NCBI RefSeq assembly: GCF_005222485.1
Contig: NZ_CP029078.1
Span: forward strand, 4,677,501 to 4,741,500
DNA from: Streptomyces griseoviridis
Lineage (GTDB): Bacteria > Actinomycetota > Actinomycetes > Streptomycetales > Streptomycetaceae
Reading direction: 5' to 3'
Length of the DNA: 64,000 bases
Below are positions 50,896 to 59,837 of the stretch, one piece after another. The notes under the pieces are model-generated. The model made no database searches. It saw only the letters and a list, made by a program, of their open reading frames with translations, and was not told where the DNA came from. Each line of letters starts with the position of its first letter. Position 1 is the first letter of the stretch. The translations under genes were made by a program, and so were the position numbers.

Positions 50896-52944
50896 TCAGC
50901 GCGGGGACGCCACCGCCCGCGCCGCGGCCACCTCCTGGCGCAGCGGTTCGAGGACGCTGTCGGCAGGACCCGTGAGGTCGGCGCGGACCCCGACGAGCAC
51001 CGCCGACCTGCGGATGCCCTCGGTCAACTCCCTGATGTGCGCGATCACGTGCTCGACCTCCGCCGGGTCGGGCGGCGGCGCGCCGTGCCCGACCCGTACC
51101 CGGGCCGCGGTCGTCGCGTCCACGATCCGCTCCACCGCCACCACCAGCGGCCACCAGGCCGCCGCCCGGCGCCCGGTGGGCGGCGGTTCGGTCAGGGCGC
51201 GCTGGAACTCCGTGCGGACGACGGAGAGATCGCGGTAGATGCGGCGCCGCATCCGGGCGCGGGCGGCCGGTTCGGTGCCGTCGCCGAACGCCGAGGCGAC
51301 ATAGCGCGCGGTGTCCTCGACGGCGTCCGCGAGCCGGGTGCCGACCCGGGTGTGCCAGCTCTCCGGCCACAGCAGGTACCCGGCGACCAGCGCGATGGCG
51401 CACCCCGTCAGGGAGTCCAGCAGTCGGGGCAGGATCAGCCCGGTGCCCTGGTGGTTGAGGTTGTCCGACAGGAGCAGGATCACCGGGGTGATCGCGGCCG
51501 TCTGGTAGCCGTATCCGCGCGGGGTGAGCGCCGGGATCAGCGGGGCGAGCACCAGCAGCACCGCCAGGTCCCACCAGCCGCGCTGCACCTGGGAGAGGAC
51601 GGCGGCCGCGACCACGAGCCCGGCGACCGTGCCCACGGCGCGCAGCAGGGCGCGGGAGAAGACCGAGCCGAGGTCGGGCTTCAGGACGAACGTGATGGTG
51701 AGCGCCACCCAGTAGGAGCGCGGCACCGGGACCGTCGACACCAGCACCTGCGCGATGCCCACGCAGAGCGCGAGCCGCAGCCCGTAGCGCCAGGACGCCC
51801 CGGACAGGGCGACGTCGCGGGCGGCGCGGGCGGCGCGGACACCGAGCGCGGCGGGGCGGCCGAGCCGGTCGTCGATGGCCTGCGGGTCGATGTCGGGGGT
51901 GGCGACCACCTCGGCGGCGTGCCGCAGCGCGTGGTCGACGGCCCGGGTGGCCTCCGAGGTGGGCGCGGGCAGCCGCAGTTCCACGGCTGCGACGGCGGCG
52001 ACGGCCGCGGTGGGGCCCGCGGCGACCGCGTCGGCGAGTCCGCGCACCGCCGCCGGGATCGCCTCGGGCAGCGGACGGCCGCTGAGCCGGGCGGCGGGCG
52101 CGGCCTCCACGACCGGCGTGATCGCGTTCAACTGGGCGAGCAGGCGCGTCAGTTCGGGGCTGCGGCCGTGGTGGCGCGCACGCCTGGCCAGGATCAGGTC
52201 GTAGGACTGGTTCAGGGAGCGGGTGACGGCGTGCCGGGCGGCGTCGTAGGCGTCGGGGGCGTCCGGGGCGTCGGGAAGGTCCCGGCCGCCGGGACTCCCG
52301 GTGCTTCCGGCGTTCCCGGTGCTCCCGGAGCCGTCCGGACCGCCGGGGCTGGCGCTGTCGTGGGCCGCGAGCAGGTCGGCGACCGCCCGGTAGGTGTCGG
52401 CGACCGCCGCCCGTTCCGGCACCCCTGACCGCAGCGGCCAGGCCAGCAGCGCGAGCAGCAGCACCAGCAGCCCGCCGCCCGCCATCAGGACCGGCGCCGC
52501 CCACCAGGCCCCCGGCAGCGGCAGGCCCGCGCCGATCACCGCGTTGAGCAGGAGCAGCAGCCCGGAGACGGAGGCGACGGCGCCGATCGACGAGATCATC
52601 CCGGAGACGAGCGCGACGGCGGTGAGCGTGCCGACGGTGACCCAGCCGTGCCCGTACGTCAGCGCGCCGAGCGTCACGCCGACCGCGCCGAGAAGTTGCG
52701 GGACGGCGATGTTCAGGATGCGCATCCGGTACGCGTCGGCGGTGTCGCTGATGACCCCGGAGAGGGCTCCCATGGACGCCAGCGCCCCGTAGGCGGGCTC
52801 CCCGACGGCGAGTCCGACGGCCAGCGGCAGCGTCATCGCCACGGCGGCCCGTACGACGGCGGCCCGGTTGACGGCGGCCCGCTGCGGCCGAAGGGTGCGC
52901 AGCAGCCAGGCGGGCGGCGCGAGACCGGCGAACTCGGGGGGCAT
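50896..52944 (-). CDS. FUSC-family membrane protein (aromatic acid exporter-like)
   Basis: The protein has 682 residues. Two similar halves each carry a block of membrane helices, about 30-165 and about 375-510 (CVGIAQVLVSTVPVPRSYWV, LVLAPLIPALTPRGYGYQTA). These are separated and followed by long soluble helical regions. This is the layout of FUSC/YccS/ArAE exporters. A disordered insert GGPDGSGSTGNAGSTGSPGG is present near residue 205. The exported substrate is unknown; aromatic acids are usual for the family. The start is ATG 52944. Confidence 0.85.
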   Translation of the reverse strand: MPPEFAGLAPPAWLLRTLRPQRAAVNRAAVVRAAVAMTLPLAVGLAVGEPAYGALASMGALSGVISDTADAYRMRILNIAVPQLLGAVGVTLGALTYGHGWVTVGTLTAVALVSGMISSIGAVASVSGLLLLLNAVIGAGLPLPGAWWAAPVLMAGGGLLVLLLALLAWPLRSGVPERAAVADTYRAVADLLAAHDSASPGGPDGSGSTGNAGSTGSPGGRDLPDAPDAPDAYDAARHAVTRSLNQSYDLILARRARHHGRSPELTRLLAQLNAITPVVEAAPAARLSGRPLPEAIPAAVRGLADAVAAGPTAAVAAVAAVELRLPAPTSEATRAVDHALRHAAEVVATPDIDPQAIDDRLGRPAALGVRAARAARDVALSGASWRYGLRLALCVGIAQVLVSTVPVPRSYWVALTITFVLKPDLGSVFSRALLRAVGTVAGLVVAAAVLSQVQRGWWDLAVLLVLAPLIPALTPRGYGYQTAAITPVILLLSDNLNHQGTGLILPRLLDSLTGCAIALVAGYLLWPESWHTRVGTRLADAVEDTARYVASAFGDGTEPAARARMRRRIYRDLSVVRTEFQRALTEPPPTGRRAAAWWPLVVAVERIVDATTAARVRVGHGAPPPDPAEVEHVIAHIRELTEGIRRSAVLVGVRADLTGPADSVLEPLRQEVAAARAVASPR

Positions 52945-52962
52945 GCGGTGCGCCGGCGGCGG

Positions 52963-54171
52963 TCAGGTGGCCGTCGGCGGCTCGCCCGGGGGCGCGACCG
53001 TCATCTGCGGGGACGACGGCGGTGCGGACGAGGAAGGGGAGGCCATCGACGACGACGGCGATGACGATGGCGCCGGCGATGGCGATGTCGACGGCGAGAG
53101 GGGAGGGGCTGCCATCGGGTCGACGAGACCGGTGGGGGTGGTGGGAGCGGTGGGGTGAGCGGGAGCGGGGGAGGGAGTGGGAGCAGGGGAAGGGGTGGGG
53201 GCGGTCGCGACGGCGGGGCCTGGCGGGGCGGCCGGGCCGGGCGGGGTGGGGGGGACCCGGCGTCTGGTCAGCCAGGTGGTGAGGGCCGCCAGCAGGCCCA
53301 GGGCGACCAGGATCCAGGACGCCTGGCGCAGCGTCGTCGTGAGGGCGTCGTAGACGGCTCCCGCCGCCGGGCGGTGGGTCTCCTCCGGGAGGTCGGCCAG
53401 GGTCAGGCTGCGGCCGACCGCCACCGCCACGCCGAGGAACGCGCCGCCGAGCGCCGTGCCCAGCGCGGTCGCGGTGACCGCCCGGCGCCGGCAGGCGGCG
53501 ACCGCGATCCCGGCGGCGGCGAGGACGACCGCCGCGAGCGGCAGCCAGAAACCCGCGACCTCCAGGAGCCTGAAGCCCTTGCGGAACCGGTCGAGCCGGT
53601 CGGCGGGCAGCACCGCGACCGCCGTGTGCTGCACCGGGATGCGGTTGGCCAACGGCATGTGGTCGTCGGTGAGTTGGCGTTTGACCTGGGCGGTGACCGG
53701 CGCCAGGTCCACCGTCACGTCCCGCTCGCGTCCGTCGCGCAGGGCGGTCAGCACCGCGTCGTGGACGGCCCGGTTGGCGGCGTCCCAGGCGGCCCGGAAC
53801 GCGGCGGTCCTGGTGAAGGAGGCGACCGCGTCGTGGACGAAGGGCCGCACGGTGCCCCGTATCGGGCGGACGTCGGCCCGGTCGTCGACCTCGTCCATGA
53901 TGCCGTCACCGACCGTGTCCGCGACGACGGCCCGGACCGCCGGGTCCCCGGCCAGCGGCGCCATCGCCGTGACGTAGCTGCCGGTGTCGGCGAGCCCGTA
54001 CGCGGCCCACGCGGCGAGCGCGCCGCAGGGCGCGAGGAGACACGCGACGGCGATCAGCGTCGCCGAGAGGGCGCCGCGCACTCGGGTGGAGCCGGCGGGA
54101 CGTGGGGGCACCCTCCCAGGCAAGACCCCCCGGGCGGTCCGTGCGAGCGGGATGACTGCATCTGGCCGCAC
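52963..54171 (-). CDS. Hypothetical membrane protein with Pro/Ser-rich tail
   Basis: The protein has 402 residues. One membrane helix lies near the start (LSATLIAVACLLAPCGALAAW) and three more at about 203-303 (FWLPLAAVVLAAAGIAVAAC, ALGGAFLGVAVAVG, ILVALGLLAALTTWL). A soluble loop, about 60-195, contains repeated VRPFVHDAVASFTRTAAF-like helices and lies outside if the first helix enters normally. The last 100 residues are Pro/Ala/Ser/Thr-rich. Similar multi-helix proteins occur widely in Streptomyces without a known role. GTG 54171 is a weakly supported start. Confidence 0.65.
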   Translation of the reverse strand: MRPDAVIPLARTARGVLPGRVPPRPAGSTRVRGALSATLIAVACLLAPCGALAAWAAYGLADTGSYVTAMAPLAGDPAVRAVVADTVGDGIMDEVDDRADVRPIRGTVRPFVHDAVASFTRTAAFRAAWDAANRAVHDAVLTALRDGRERDVTVDLAPVTAQVKRQLTDDHMPLANRIPVQHTAVAVLPADRLDRFRKGFRLLEVAGFWLPLAAVVLAAAGIAVAACRRRAVTATALGTALGGAFLGVAVAVGRSLTLADLPEETHRPAAGAVYDALTTTLRQASWILVALGLLAALTTWLTRRRVPPTPPGPAAPPGPAVATAPTPSPAPTPSPAPAHPTAPTTPTGLVDPMAAPPLSPSTSPSPAPSSSPSSSMASPSSSAPPSSPQMTVAPPGEPPTAT

Positions 54172-54314
54172 AGGTCGGCCCGAACGGGGGCACGGTCGGT
54201 GCCGCCCGTGCCCCCGAACCGGCCCCGAGCTGCGGGTTCTTCGCCACGATCGGCCTTCGGGTGGAGGGTTGCCCCGAACGGGTGTTTCCTTGTGCTGGGA
54301 GAAGGAGGCTGATC

Positions 54315-54944
54315 ATGCGCACCACTCCAGCCCTGCGGATTCTGACCGCGGCCCTGCTCACGGGCGGCGCCTTCGCCGCCGCCGCGGCGGGCACCACGGC
54401 ATCGGCGGCGCCCGCGCCGGCCCACGCCGACGGACACGACTCTTCCTATCGGGACGACGACCACGGGGACCGTTGGGACCGCGGTGACCGCGGTGACGGG
54501 AACGACCGGGGTGATCGCGGCGGGCGCGGCGGCCCGGTCTGGGGCACCGTCGTCTCCCGCGCGGGCGGCGAGGTGCGGACCGGGCCCTCCGTCCACTCCC
54601 GGGTCGTCGACCGGCTCTCGCCCGGCAGCGAGGACCGGATCCAGTGCACCTCCAGGGGCCAGAGCCTGAACGGGAACTCCTCCTGGTACTGGATGGTCGG
54701 CGCGCGGGGCTGGGTGAACGCCGGCTCCATCGACACGCACGGCCGGTGGGTGTCGAGCTGCGACGACCCGTGTCCGCGGTGGCGGGACGGGGACGGCGGC
54801 CGGGACCGCGGCACCGACCGGGGCGACCGGGGCGACCAGGGCCGGCGGGACGGCTCCTGGGCCGGGTCGGGCTCCGGCTCCTGGAGCGCCTCCGCCTCGG
54901 GATCGTGGAGCTGGAGCGACGCGGGCGGCTCGTCGTCCTGGTGA
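54315..54944 (+). CDS. Secreted SH3-domain protein
   Basis: The protein has 209 residues. A signal peptide (RILTAALLTGGAFAAAAAGT) is followed by Asp/Arg/Gly-rich repeats (DRGDRGDGNDRGDRGG). A bacterial SH3-like domain occupies about 88-150 (GTVVSRAGGEVRTGPSVHSR, SWYWMVGARGWVNAGSI), with Cys residues that could form a disulfide. The tail is GSGSGSWSASASGSWSWS. Secreted SH3 domains often bind cell wall. GAAGGAGG precedes ATG 54315 at a 6-nt spacing. Confidence 0.8.
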   Translation: MRTTPALRILTAALLTGGAFAAAAAGTTASAAPAPAHADGHDSSYRDDDHGDRWDRGDRGDGNDRGDRGGRGGPVWGTVVSRAGGEVRTGPSVHSRVVDRLSPGSEDRIQCTSRGQSLNGNSSWYWMVGARGWVNAGSIDTHGRWVSSCDDPCPRWRDGDGGRDRGTDRGDRGDQGRRDGSWAGSGSGSWSASASGSWSWSDAGGSSSW

Positions 54945-54971
54945 GCGCACCGGGCGCCACCGCACGGGGAA

Positions 54972-54999
54972 GGGCCCCGGCGATCCGTCGCCGGGGCCC
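54972..54999. terminator. Hairpin between the SH3 gene and the small membrane protein gene
   Basis: GGGCCCCGGCGA (54972-54983) and its exact complement (54988-54999) form a 12-bp stem with the tetraloop TCCG. It lies between convergent genes. Confidence 0.85.
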
Positions 55000-55018
55000 C
55001 TCCATGTGCGCGGGACGG

Positions 55019-55477
55019 TCAGCGGACGCGGTTGCCGACGGCGTCCTCGCGCGTGTAGTAGCGGTAGAAGAAGACGCCGAAGACGGCCGCGGTGACCGCG
55101 ACGCCCAGGCCCGCGCTGCTCAGCACCGACGCGCCGGTCTGGCTGTAGAGGAAGCCCACCGAGGCGCCCGCGAACGCCGACTTCACCAGCGAGTGCAGTT
55201 CGCGCTTGAGCAGCGGCGCGAACCTCGCCACCGCGAGGCAGAGCACGATGAACGCGATCGCCGTCACGAAGCCGAACAGGACGTTCCAGCCGGTGATGGG
55301 ACCGCCGTCACGGCGGTTGGCCGCCGCCCAGAGGCCGTAGACGAGGCCGAGGACGACGGGGATGCCGTACCGGGCCGCCCGGTGGACCTGACCGTTGAAC
55401 ACGTCGGGCAGTCCGTTCACGCCGACGCCGGTGCCGAAACCGCGCCGTCCACCGGGTGCGGGTGCCGCATGAGCCAT
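55019..55477 (-). CDS. Small multi-helix membrane protein
   Basis: The protein has 152 residues. After a Gly-rich start, four helices are visible: YGIPVVLGLVYGLWAAA, VLFGFVTAIAFIVLCLAVA, FAGASVGFLYSQTGASVL and GVAVTAAVFGVFFYRYY. The loops are basic on one side. No family function is known to me. GGAGAG precedes ATG 55477 at 3 nt. It is divergent from the phosphatase gene. Confidence 0.7.
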   Translation of the reverse strand: MAHAAPAPGGRRGFGTGVGVNGLPDVFNGQVHRAARYGIPVVLGLVYGLWAAANRRDGGPITGWNVLFGFVTAIAFIVLCLAVARFAPLLKRELHSLVKSAFAGASVGFLYSQTGASVLSSAGLGVAVTAAVFGVFFYRYYTREDAVGNRVR

Positions 55478-55623
55478 GAGAGCTCTCCTCTCGCTCCTTC
55501 GCCCCCGTCTACCAGAGCACACCTGGTGACCGGCTCAGGCAAGTCGGCACCCGAACCTGTGAGGTCGGAAACGGAAGTGCCGTGGACGGCGCGCGACGGC
55601 CCGGCCGGTCGCATACTGAGGCC

Positions 55624-56916
55624 GTGAGCGGTACGGGCACCGGCCGGGAGGTCGCGGACGCCGACGAAGGACGGCCGACGACCCACGACGGGCGTGCCGG
55701 GCACGCGCTGCGCCCCGTGGCCGGCCGGCGCCGTACGGTCATCGACCGGCTGCCCGGCGGCGCGGAGGAGAACGAGCTGACCCGGCACCGCCCGCTGCGG
55801 GTGCGCGGCCGCAGCCTCGCCTGGGTGCCGCCGGTCCTGCTGCTGACGCTGATCGCGCTGATCGACTGGAACACCACGGGCGAGTTCCGGATCATCTCCT
55901 GGATCGTGCTGGTGCCCGGCATCGCCGCCGCGATCTGCGGGGTCCTCGGCACCGCCGTCATCGCCGTCCTCTCCCTCTGCGTCTACTTCCTCGTCGACAA
56001 CGCCTGGCCCGGCCAGTACCAGGCCGGCTGGCCCGACTTCGTGCTGGTCGCCCTCGGCGGCATCCTCGCCTGCCTGGCCTGCGCGGTCCGGGTGCGCGGC
56101 GAACGCCGGATGCTGCACATGCGGGACATCGCCGAGACCACCCGCCGCACCGTGCTGCGCCCCATCCCGCCGGGGCTCGGCGGCCTCGACCACGCGGCCG
56201 TCTACCTCGCCGCCGACAGCGAGGCCCGGGTCGGCGGCGACTTCTACGACATCCAGCCGAGCCCGCACGGCACCCGGGTCCTGCTCGGCGACGTCCAGGG
56301 CAAGGGCCTGGCCGCCGTCGAGGCCGCCGCCGCGCTGCTCGGCACGTTCCGGGAGGCCGGCTACCACGAGAAGGACCTCGCGACGGTCGCCGCCCGGCTG
56401 GAACTGCGCATGCTGCGCCACCGCGGCCACACCGCCGCCCTCGGCCGCGAGGACGGCGACCGGTTCGCCACCGCCGTCCTCCTCGACTTCCCGCGCGGCG
56501 AGCCCGACGTCGTCGACGTGATGGTGTTCGGACACGATCCGCCGCTGCTGGTCGGCCCGGACGGGGTACGGCCGCTCGCGCCGGGCGACGGGCTCCCGCT
56601 CGGCCTCGGCGAACTCACCCGTGACGGGCTGCCCTCGGTGCGCCGGGTGCGCCTCGGGCCGGGCGAGACCCTGCTGCTGACCACCGACGGGGTGACCGAG
56701 GCGCGGGACGCCGAGGGCCGGTTCTATCCGCTCACCGCCGAGGTCGCGGGCGCCGTCGCCGCCGACCCGCGGGCCGCGGAACCGCGCCGGCTGGTGGCCT
56801 GGGTCAGGGACCGCACCCTGCGGCACTGCCGGGGGCGGCTGGCCGACGACACCACGGTCTTCGCGGTCCGCAGAGGTGATGAACCGTTCCTCGGGGAGGG
56901 ACGTTTGCAGTCCTGA
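55624..56916 (+). CDS. Membrane SpoIIE/PP2C-type phosphatase
   Basis: The protein has 430 residues. The first 60 are disordered; about 68-145 contains four helices (LAWVPPVLLLTLIALIDW, IISWIVLVPGIAAAICGVLG, FVLVALGGILACLACAV). The SpoIIE phosphatase domain is at about 185-425, with EARVGGDFYDIQPSPHGTRV, LLGDVQGKGLAA and TLLLTTDGVTEARD, all metal-binding aspartates present. It likely dephosphorylates an anti-anti-sigma protein at the membrane. GTG 55624 has CTGAGG upstream. It is the second such phosphatase in the window but lacks the PAS, GAF and HATPase parts of the first. Confidence 0.88.
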   Translation: MSGTGTGREVADADEGRPTTHDGRAGHALRPVAGRRRTVIDRLPGGAEENELTRHRPLRVRGRSLAWVPPVLLLTLIALIDWNTTGEFRIISWIVLVPGIAAAICGVLGTAVIAVLSLCVYFLVDNAWPGQYQAGWPDFVLVALGGILACLACAVRVRGERRMLHMRDIAETTRRTVLRPIPPGLGGLDHAAVYLAADSEARVGGDFYDIQPSPHGTRVLLGDVQGKGLAAVEAAAALLGTFREAGYHEKDLATVAARLELRMLRHRGHTAALGREDGDRFATAVLLDFPRGEPDVVDVMVFGHDPPLLVGPDGVRPLAPGDGLPLGLGELTRDGLPSVRRVRLGPGETLLLTTDGVTEARDAEGRFYPLTAEVAGAVAADPRAAEPRRLVAWVRDRTLRHCRGRLADDTTVFAVRRGDEPFLGEGRLQS

Positions 56917-56984
56917 GACCCACCTTTGCAGCAGCAGCGGTTACGGTGCTGCCGTACGTGATCGACGGGGGATGGGGAGGGAAC

Positions 56985-58040
56985 ATGCCCGGAACCGTGC
57001 TGCTGCTCGCCGCCGCACCGGTCGGCAGGGGCTGTCTGGTGGACGCCGCGTCCGTGCTTCCCGTCCTGGCGGCGGTGGAGCCCGCCGTGCTGTCGGGGAC
57101 CGAGACCGCGAACGTCGTGGAGCTGGCCGACCCGCTGGAGCCGCAGGCCGTCCTGACCCGGCTGCGGGCCGCCGCGACCGCGCCGGGGCCGCTCACCGTG
57201 TTCGTCGCGGGACAGCTCCAGCTCGACCGCAGACAACGGCTCCCGCATCTCGCGCTAGCCCGCACCACGCCCGCCACCGTCCGCTACACCGCCCTGCCCT
57301 GGCACTGGATCCGCGAGGAGCTGCGGCTGCGCCCGCCCGGCGCCACCAGCCTCGTCCTCGACCTGCACGCCGACGCCGAGACCTGGCAGTGGCTGCGCTC
57401 GCACCCGCTCGACAGCGGGCACCACCACACCGTCCACGGGCGGATCGCGCCGCCGCCCGGCCGCCGCGCCGTCGCCGCGCCCACCTACCTGAAGGCCGTC
57501 GCGACGATCCTGCGCAGCGGTCACCGGCCGCCGCTCGACGAGCTGCACCAGCAGGCGCTGCTGCGGATCGCGGACGAGCCGCCCGGTCTTGTGCTGGCCG
57601 GCGGCGGGCCCGCGGCTGACGACCCGCACGCCGTGATCTCCGCCGCCGTCCAGGCCGGCCGGCACGGCGAGGCGGAGTCGCTCGCCGCCCGGTACGAGCA
57701 GGCCGCCGCGCGCACCCACGGGCCGGGTTCCGAGCCGGTCCTGCACTGGAGCGAGGTCCGCGCGGACCTCGCGATGCTCGCGGGCGACCCGGCGCGCAGC
57801 TGCCGGGTCTGGCTCTCGGTGGCCGACGCCAGGCTCGCGGCGGGGCAGCCGGTGGACGCGCCGGCCGTGGAGGCGGCCGTCGACCGCGCCCACCACCAGT
57901 GGGGCCAGGTCGGGGAACCGGCCGCCGCCCGCGAACTCGGCCTCGCGCTCGCCGCGCTGCGCTCCCGGGTGCCGGGCCGCCGGGAGGGCGCCCTCGACCA
58001 CGTCCAGCGCCAGTTGCGGCAGTTGCAGACGCAGGGGTGA
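56985..58040 (+). CDS. Hypothetical protein with helical repeat C-terminal half
   Basis: The protein has 351 residues with no family recognised. The N-terminal part resembles an alpha/beta fold (TVLLLAAAPVGRGCLVDAAS, LTVFVAGQLQLDRRQRLPHL). The C-terminal half has helix pairs like TPR units (GRHGEAESLAARYEQAAART, LHWSEVRADLAMLAGDPARS, AARELGLALAALRSRVP). A clear GGGGAGGG precedes ATG 56985. It starts 68 bp after the SpoIIE-type phosphatase on the same strand, so the two may be co-transcribed. The N-terminal domain could be a caspase-like or nucleotide-hydrolase-like effector, but I see no motif to prove it. Confidence 0.6.
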   Translation: MPGTVLLLAAAPVGRGCLVDAASVLPVLAAVEPAVLSGTETANVVELADPLEPQAVLTRLRAAATAPGPLTVFVAGQLQLDRRQRLPHLALARTTPATVRYTALPWHWIREELRLRPPGATSLVLDLHADAETWQWLRSHPLDSGHHHTVHGRIAPPPGRRAVAAPTYLKAVATILRSGHRPPLDELHQQALLRIADEPPGLVLAGGGPAADDPHAVISAAVQAGRHGEAESLAARYEQAAARTHGPGSEPVLHWSEVRADLAMLAGDPARSCRVWLSVADARLAAGQPVDAPAVEAAVDRAHHQWGQVGEPAAARELGLALAALRSRVPGRREGALDHVQRQLRQLQTQG

Positions 58041-58127
58041 CGCCCGGCGGGCCGCGCGAGCGTCCCCGTACGGGTGGTGCGACCCGCCCTCCCGGCCGTC
58101 AACCCCGGCCGCCGGTGCCCCCGTCCG

Positions 58128-58280
58128 TCACCGGGCGTGGTGTGTCTGCTGTACGTTGCTGGTCCGCCGCTCGTCCACGGCTCTCGCCGGGACGGCGTTG
58201 GCGGCCAGGATCAGCGTGACCACGGCGACGACGGCCGCGCAGAGTCCTCGGGCGTAACGCTCGGAGATGTGTCGGAGCAC
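58128..58280 (-). CDS. Small exported peptide (50 residues) divergent from the TPR regulator
   Basis: From GTG 58280, with GAGAGG 5 nt upstream, the frame codes 50 residues and stops at TGA 58128. The start LRHISERYARGLCAAVV is basic, then hydrophobic (VAVVTLILAANAVPARA), ending in an Ala-x-Ala cleavage site. The last 16 residues, VDERRTSNVQQTHHAR, would be released. Third codon positions are mostly G/C. It stands back-to-back with an XRE-TPR regulator gene, the layout of peptide-signal systems such as Rap/Phr and PlcR/PapR. No other gene lies in the 338-bp space. Confidence 0.6.
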   Translation of the reverse strand: MLRHISERYARGLCAAVVAVVTLILAANAVPARAVDERRTSNVQQTHHAR

Positions 58281-58303
58281 GGCAACCTCTCAACAGCGTT
58301 GTA

Positions 58304-58329
58304 TTAAACCCACTTAAGACGCCGTTTAA
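58304..58329. promoter_or_regulatory. AT-rich inverted repeat in the peptide/regulator divergent promoter
   Basis: TTAAAC (58304-58309) and GTTTAA (58324-58329) flank a central palindrome, CTTAAG (58313-58318). The run is strikingly AT-rich for this genome and lies between the divergent starts at 58280 and 58379, so one site could control both genes. Confidence 0.5.
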
Positions 58330-58378
58330 CCTAAAGGCAGTCGAGGGTCAACAGCAAGAGGGCCAGGGGGAGTTGGGG

Positions 58379-59722
58379 ATGTCCGAGCGTGACGACCCGG
58401 GAACCATCGGGCGAAGGGTCCAGCAACTGCGCGCGGAACGGGGGCTGACCCAACGCCAGTTGGCCGAGCCCGCCTACACGCCCGCCTACATCTCCACCCT
58501 GGAGGCCGGCCGGGTCCGCGCCTCCGAGGACGCGCTGCGGCACATCGCCGAACGGCTCGGCGTCGCCTACGAGGAACTGGCCACAGGGCGCCCCGCCCAC
58601 CTCGCCACCGGCCTGCGGCTGCGACTGACCGAGGCGCAGCGCACCCTCGCCGCCGGGGAGACCGCGCAGGCCACCGAGCAGTACACCGCCCTGCTCGCGG
58701 AGGCCAGGGAGCACGCGCTGCCCGAGGCCGAGGCCGCCGCGCTGCTCGGACTCGGCGAGTGCGCCCTCGACACCGGGGAACTCGCCGCCGCCCGCCAGTA
58801 CTTCGAGCGCACCGAGGACGCCCTCGCCGACGCGCCGCTGCCCGCCCGGGTACCCGCCCTGCGCGGCCGGGCCGTCTCCCACTACCTCGCGGGTGAACTC
58901 CGGTACGCCGTCTACCTGCTGGAGTCCACCCTCGACGAGCTGAACCGCGCCGGGCTGCACGACCCGGACGCGCTGCTGCTGCTCTACGCCAGCATCATCG
59001 GCCCCTACATGGACATGGGCGCGCACGCCCGCGCCGCCCAGGCGGCCGAGTTCGCGCTCACCCTCGCCCCGCAGGCGGGCGACCCCGCGCTGGTCGCCCG
59101 GATGCACCGCTCGGTCGCCCGCACCCTGCTCGCCGAGGGCCGGGTCGCCGAGGCCGACGCCTCCCTCGCGAAGGCCGCCGAGCTGTACCGCACCCTCCAA
59201 CTGCGCACCGAACTCGCCAACTGCCACTGGATGCGCGGCTACGTGTACGCCCAGAACGGCGAACTGAAGCGCGCCGAGGAGGAGTTGCGCAAGGCCCTGG
59301 CCATGCTGGCGGCCGGCCGCGCCGCCCTCTACGGCAGCCAGGCCGCCGTCGAACTCGCCGACGTGCTGCACCGGCGCGGCAAGTCGGAGGAGGCCGCGGA
59401 GCTGCTGCGCGACGTGCTCAGCGACCTCAGCCCCGAGCGCGGCGCCCTGCACGCCGCCGCCGCGCACCGGCTGCTCGGCATCATCGCCGAGGACGCCCGG
59501 GACACCGAGTCCGCCGAGGAGCACTACGTCCGCGCGCTCAGCCTGCTGGAACGGGCGGGCGCGGTCGGTGACCTGGCCGACCTGTGCCGCCTCCTCGGCG
59601 ACCTGCTGCGCCGCACCGGCCGGGTGGAGGCGGCCCTCGACGCCTACCGCACGGGCCTGCGCCACCGCACGGCCCCCGGCACCACCACCCTCGGCCCGGC
59701 CCCCGCCCAGCCACCCCTGTGA
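58379..59722 (+). CDS. XRE-family regulator with TPR repeats
   Basis: The protein has 447 residues. The N-terminal helix-turn-helix is at about 10-66 (GRRVQQLRAERGLTQRQLAE, YISTLEAGRVRASEDALRHI). The rest is a run of at least seven TPR-like helix pairs (AATEQYTALLAEAREHALPE-type, GLGECALDTGELAAARQYFE, MRGYVYAQNGELKRAEEELR, EEHYVRALSLLERAGAVGDL). This is the architecture of RRNPP regulators, which bind short peptides. ATG 58379 has AGGGGGAG upstream; TTG 58373 is an alternative. It is divergent from a 50-residue exported peptide gene. Confidence 0.85.
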   Translation: MSERDDPGTIGRRVQQLRAERGLTQRQLAEPAYTPAYISTLEAGRVRASEDALRHIAERLGVAYEELATGRPAHLATGLRLRLTEAQRTLAAGETAQATEQYTALLAEAREHALPEAEAAALLGLGECALDTGELAAARQYFERTEDALADAPLPARVPALRGRAVSHYLAGELRYAVYLLESTLDELNRAGLHDPDALLLLYASIIGPYMDMGAHARAAQAAEFALTLAPQAGDPALVARMHRSVARTLLAEGRVAEADASLAKAAELYRTLQLRTELANCHWMRGYVYAQNGELKRAEEELRKALAMLAAGRAALYGSQAAVELADVLHRRGKSEEAAELLRDVLSDLSPERGALHAAAAHRLLGIIAEDARDTESAEEHYVRALSLLERAGAVGDLADLCRLLGDLLRRTGRVEAALDAYRTGLRHRTAPGTTTLGPAPAQPPL

Positions 59723-59837
59723 CGGCCCGCCCGACGGTCACCGGGACCGGCGCGCCGGGGACCGGCCCGCCCCCGGACCAGGGGCCCGGCCCCGGTGCGG
59801 GCCTGCTCCGGGCCCGTCGCGGATCCGCCCAGCCTCC

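Noticed and set aside
59723..59837. G/C palindromes between the TPR regulator and the oxidoreductase as a terminator
   Set aside because: Several short overlapping G/C pairings are possible, but no single clear stem stands out.
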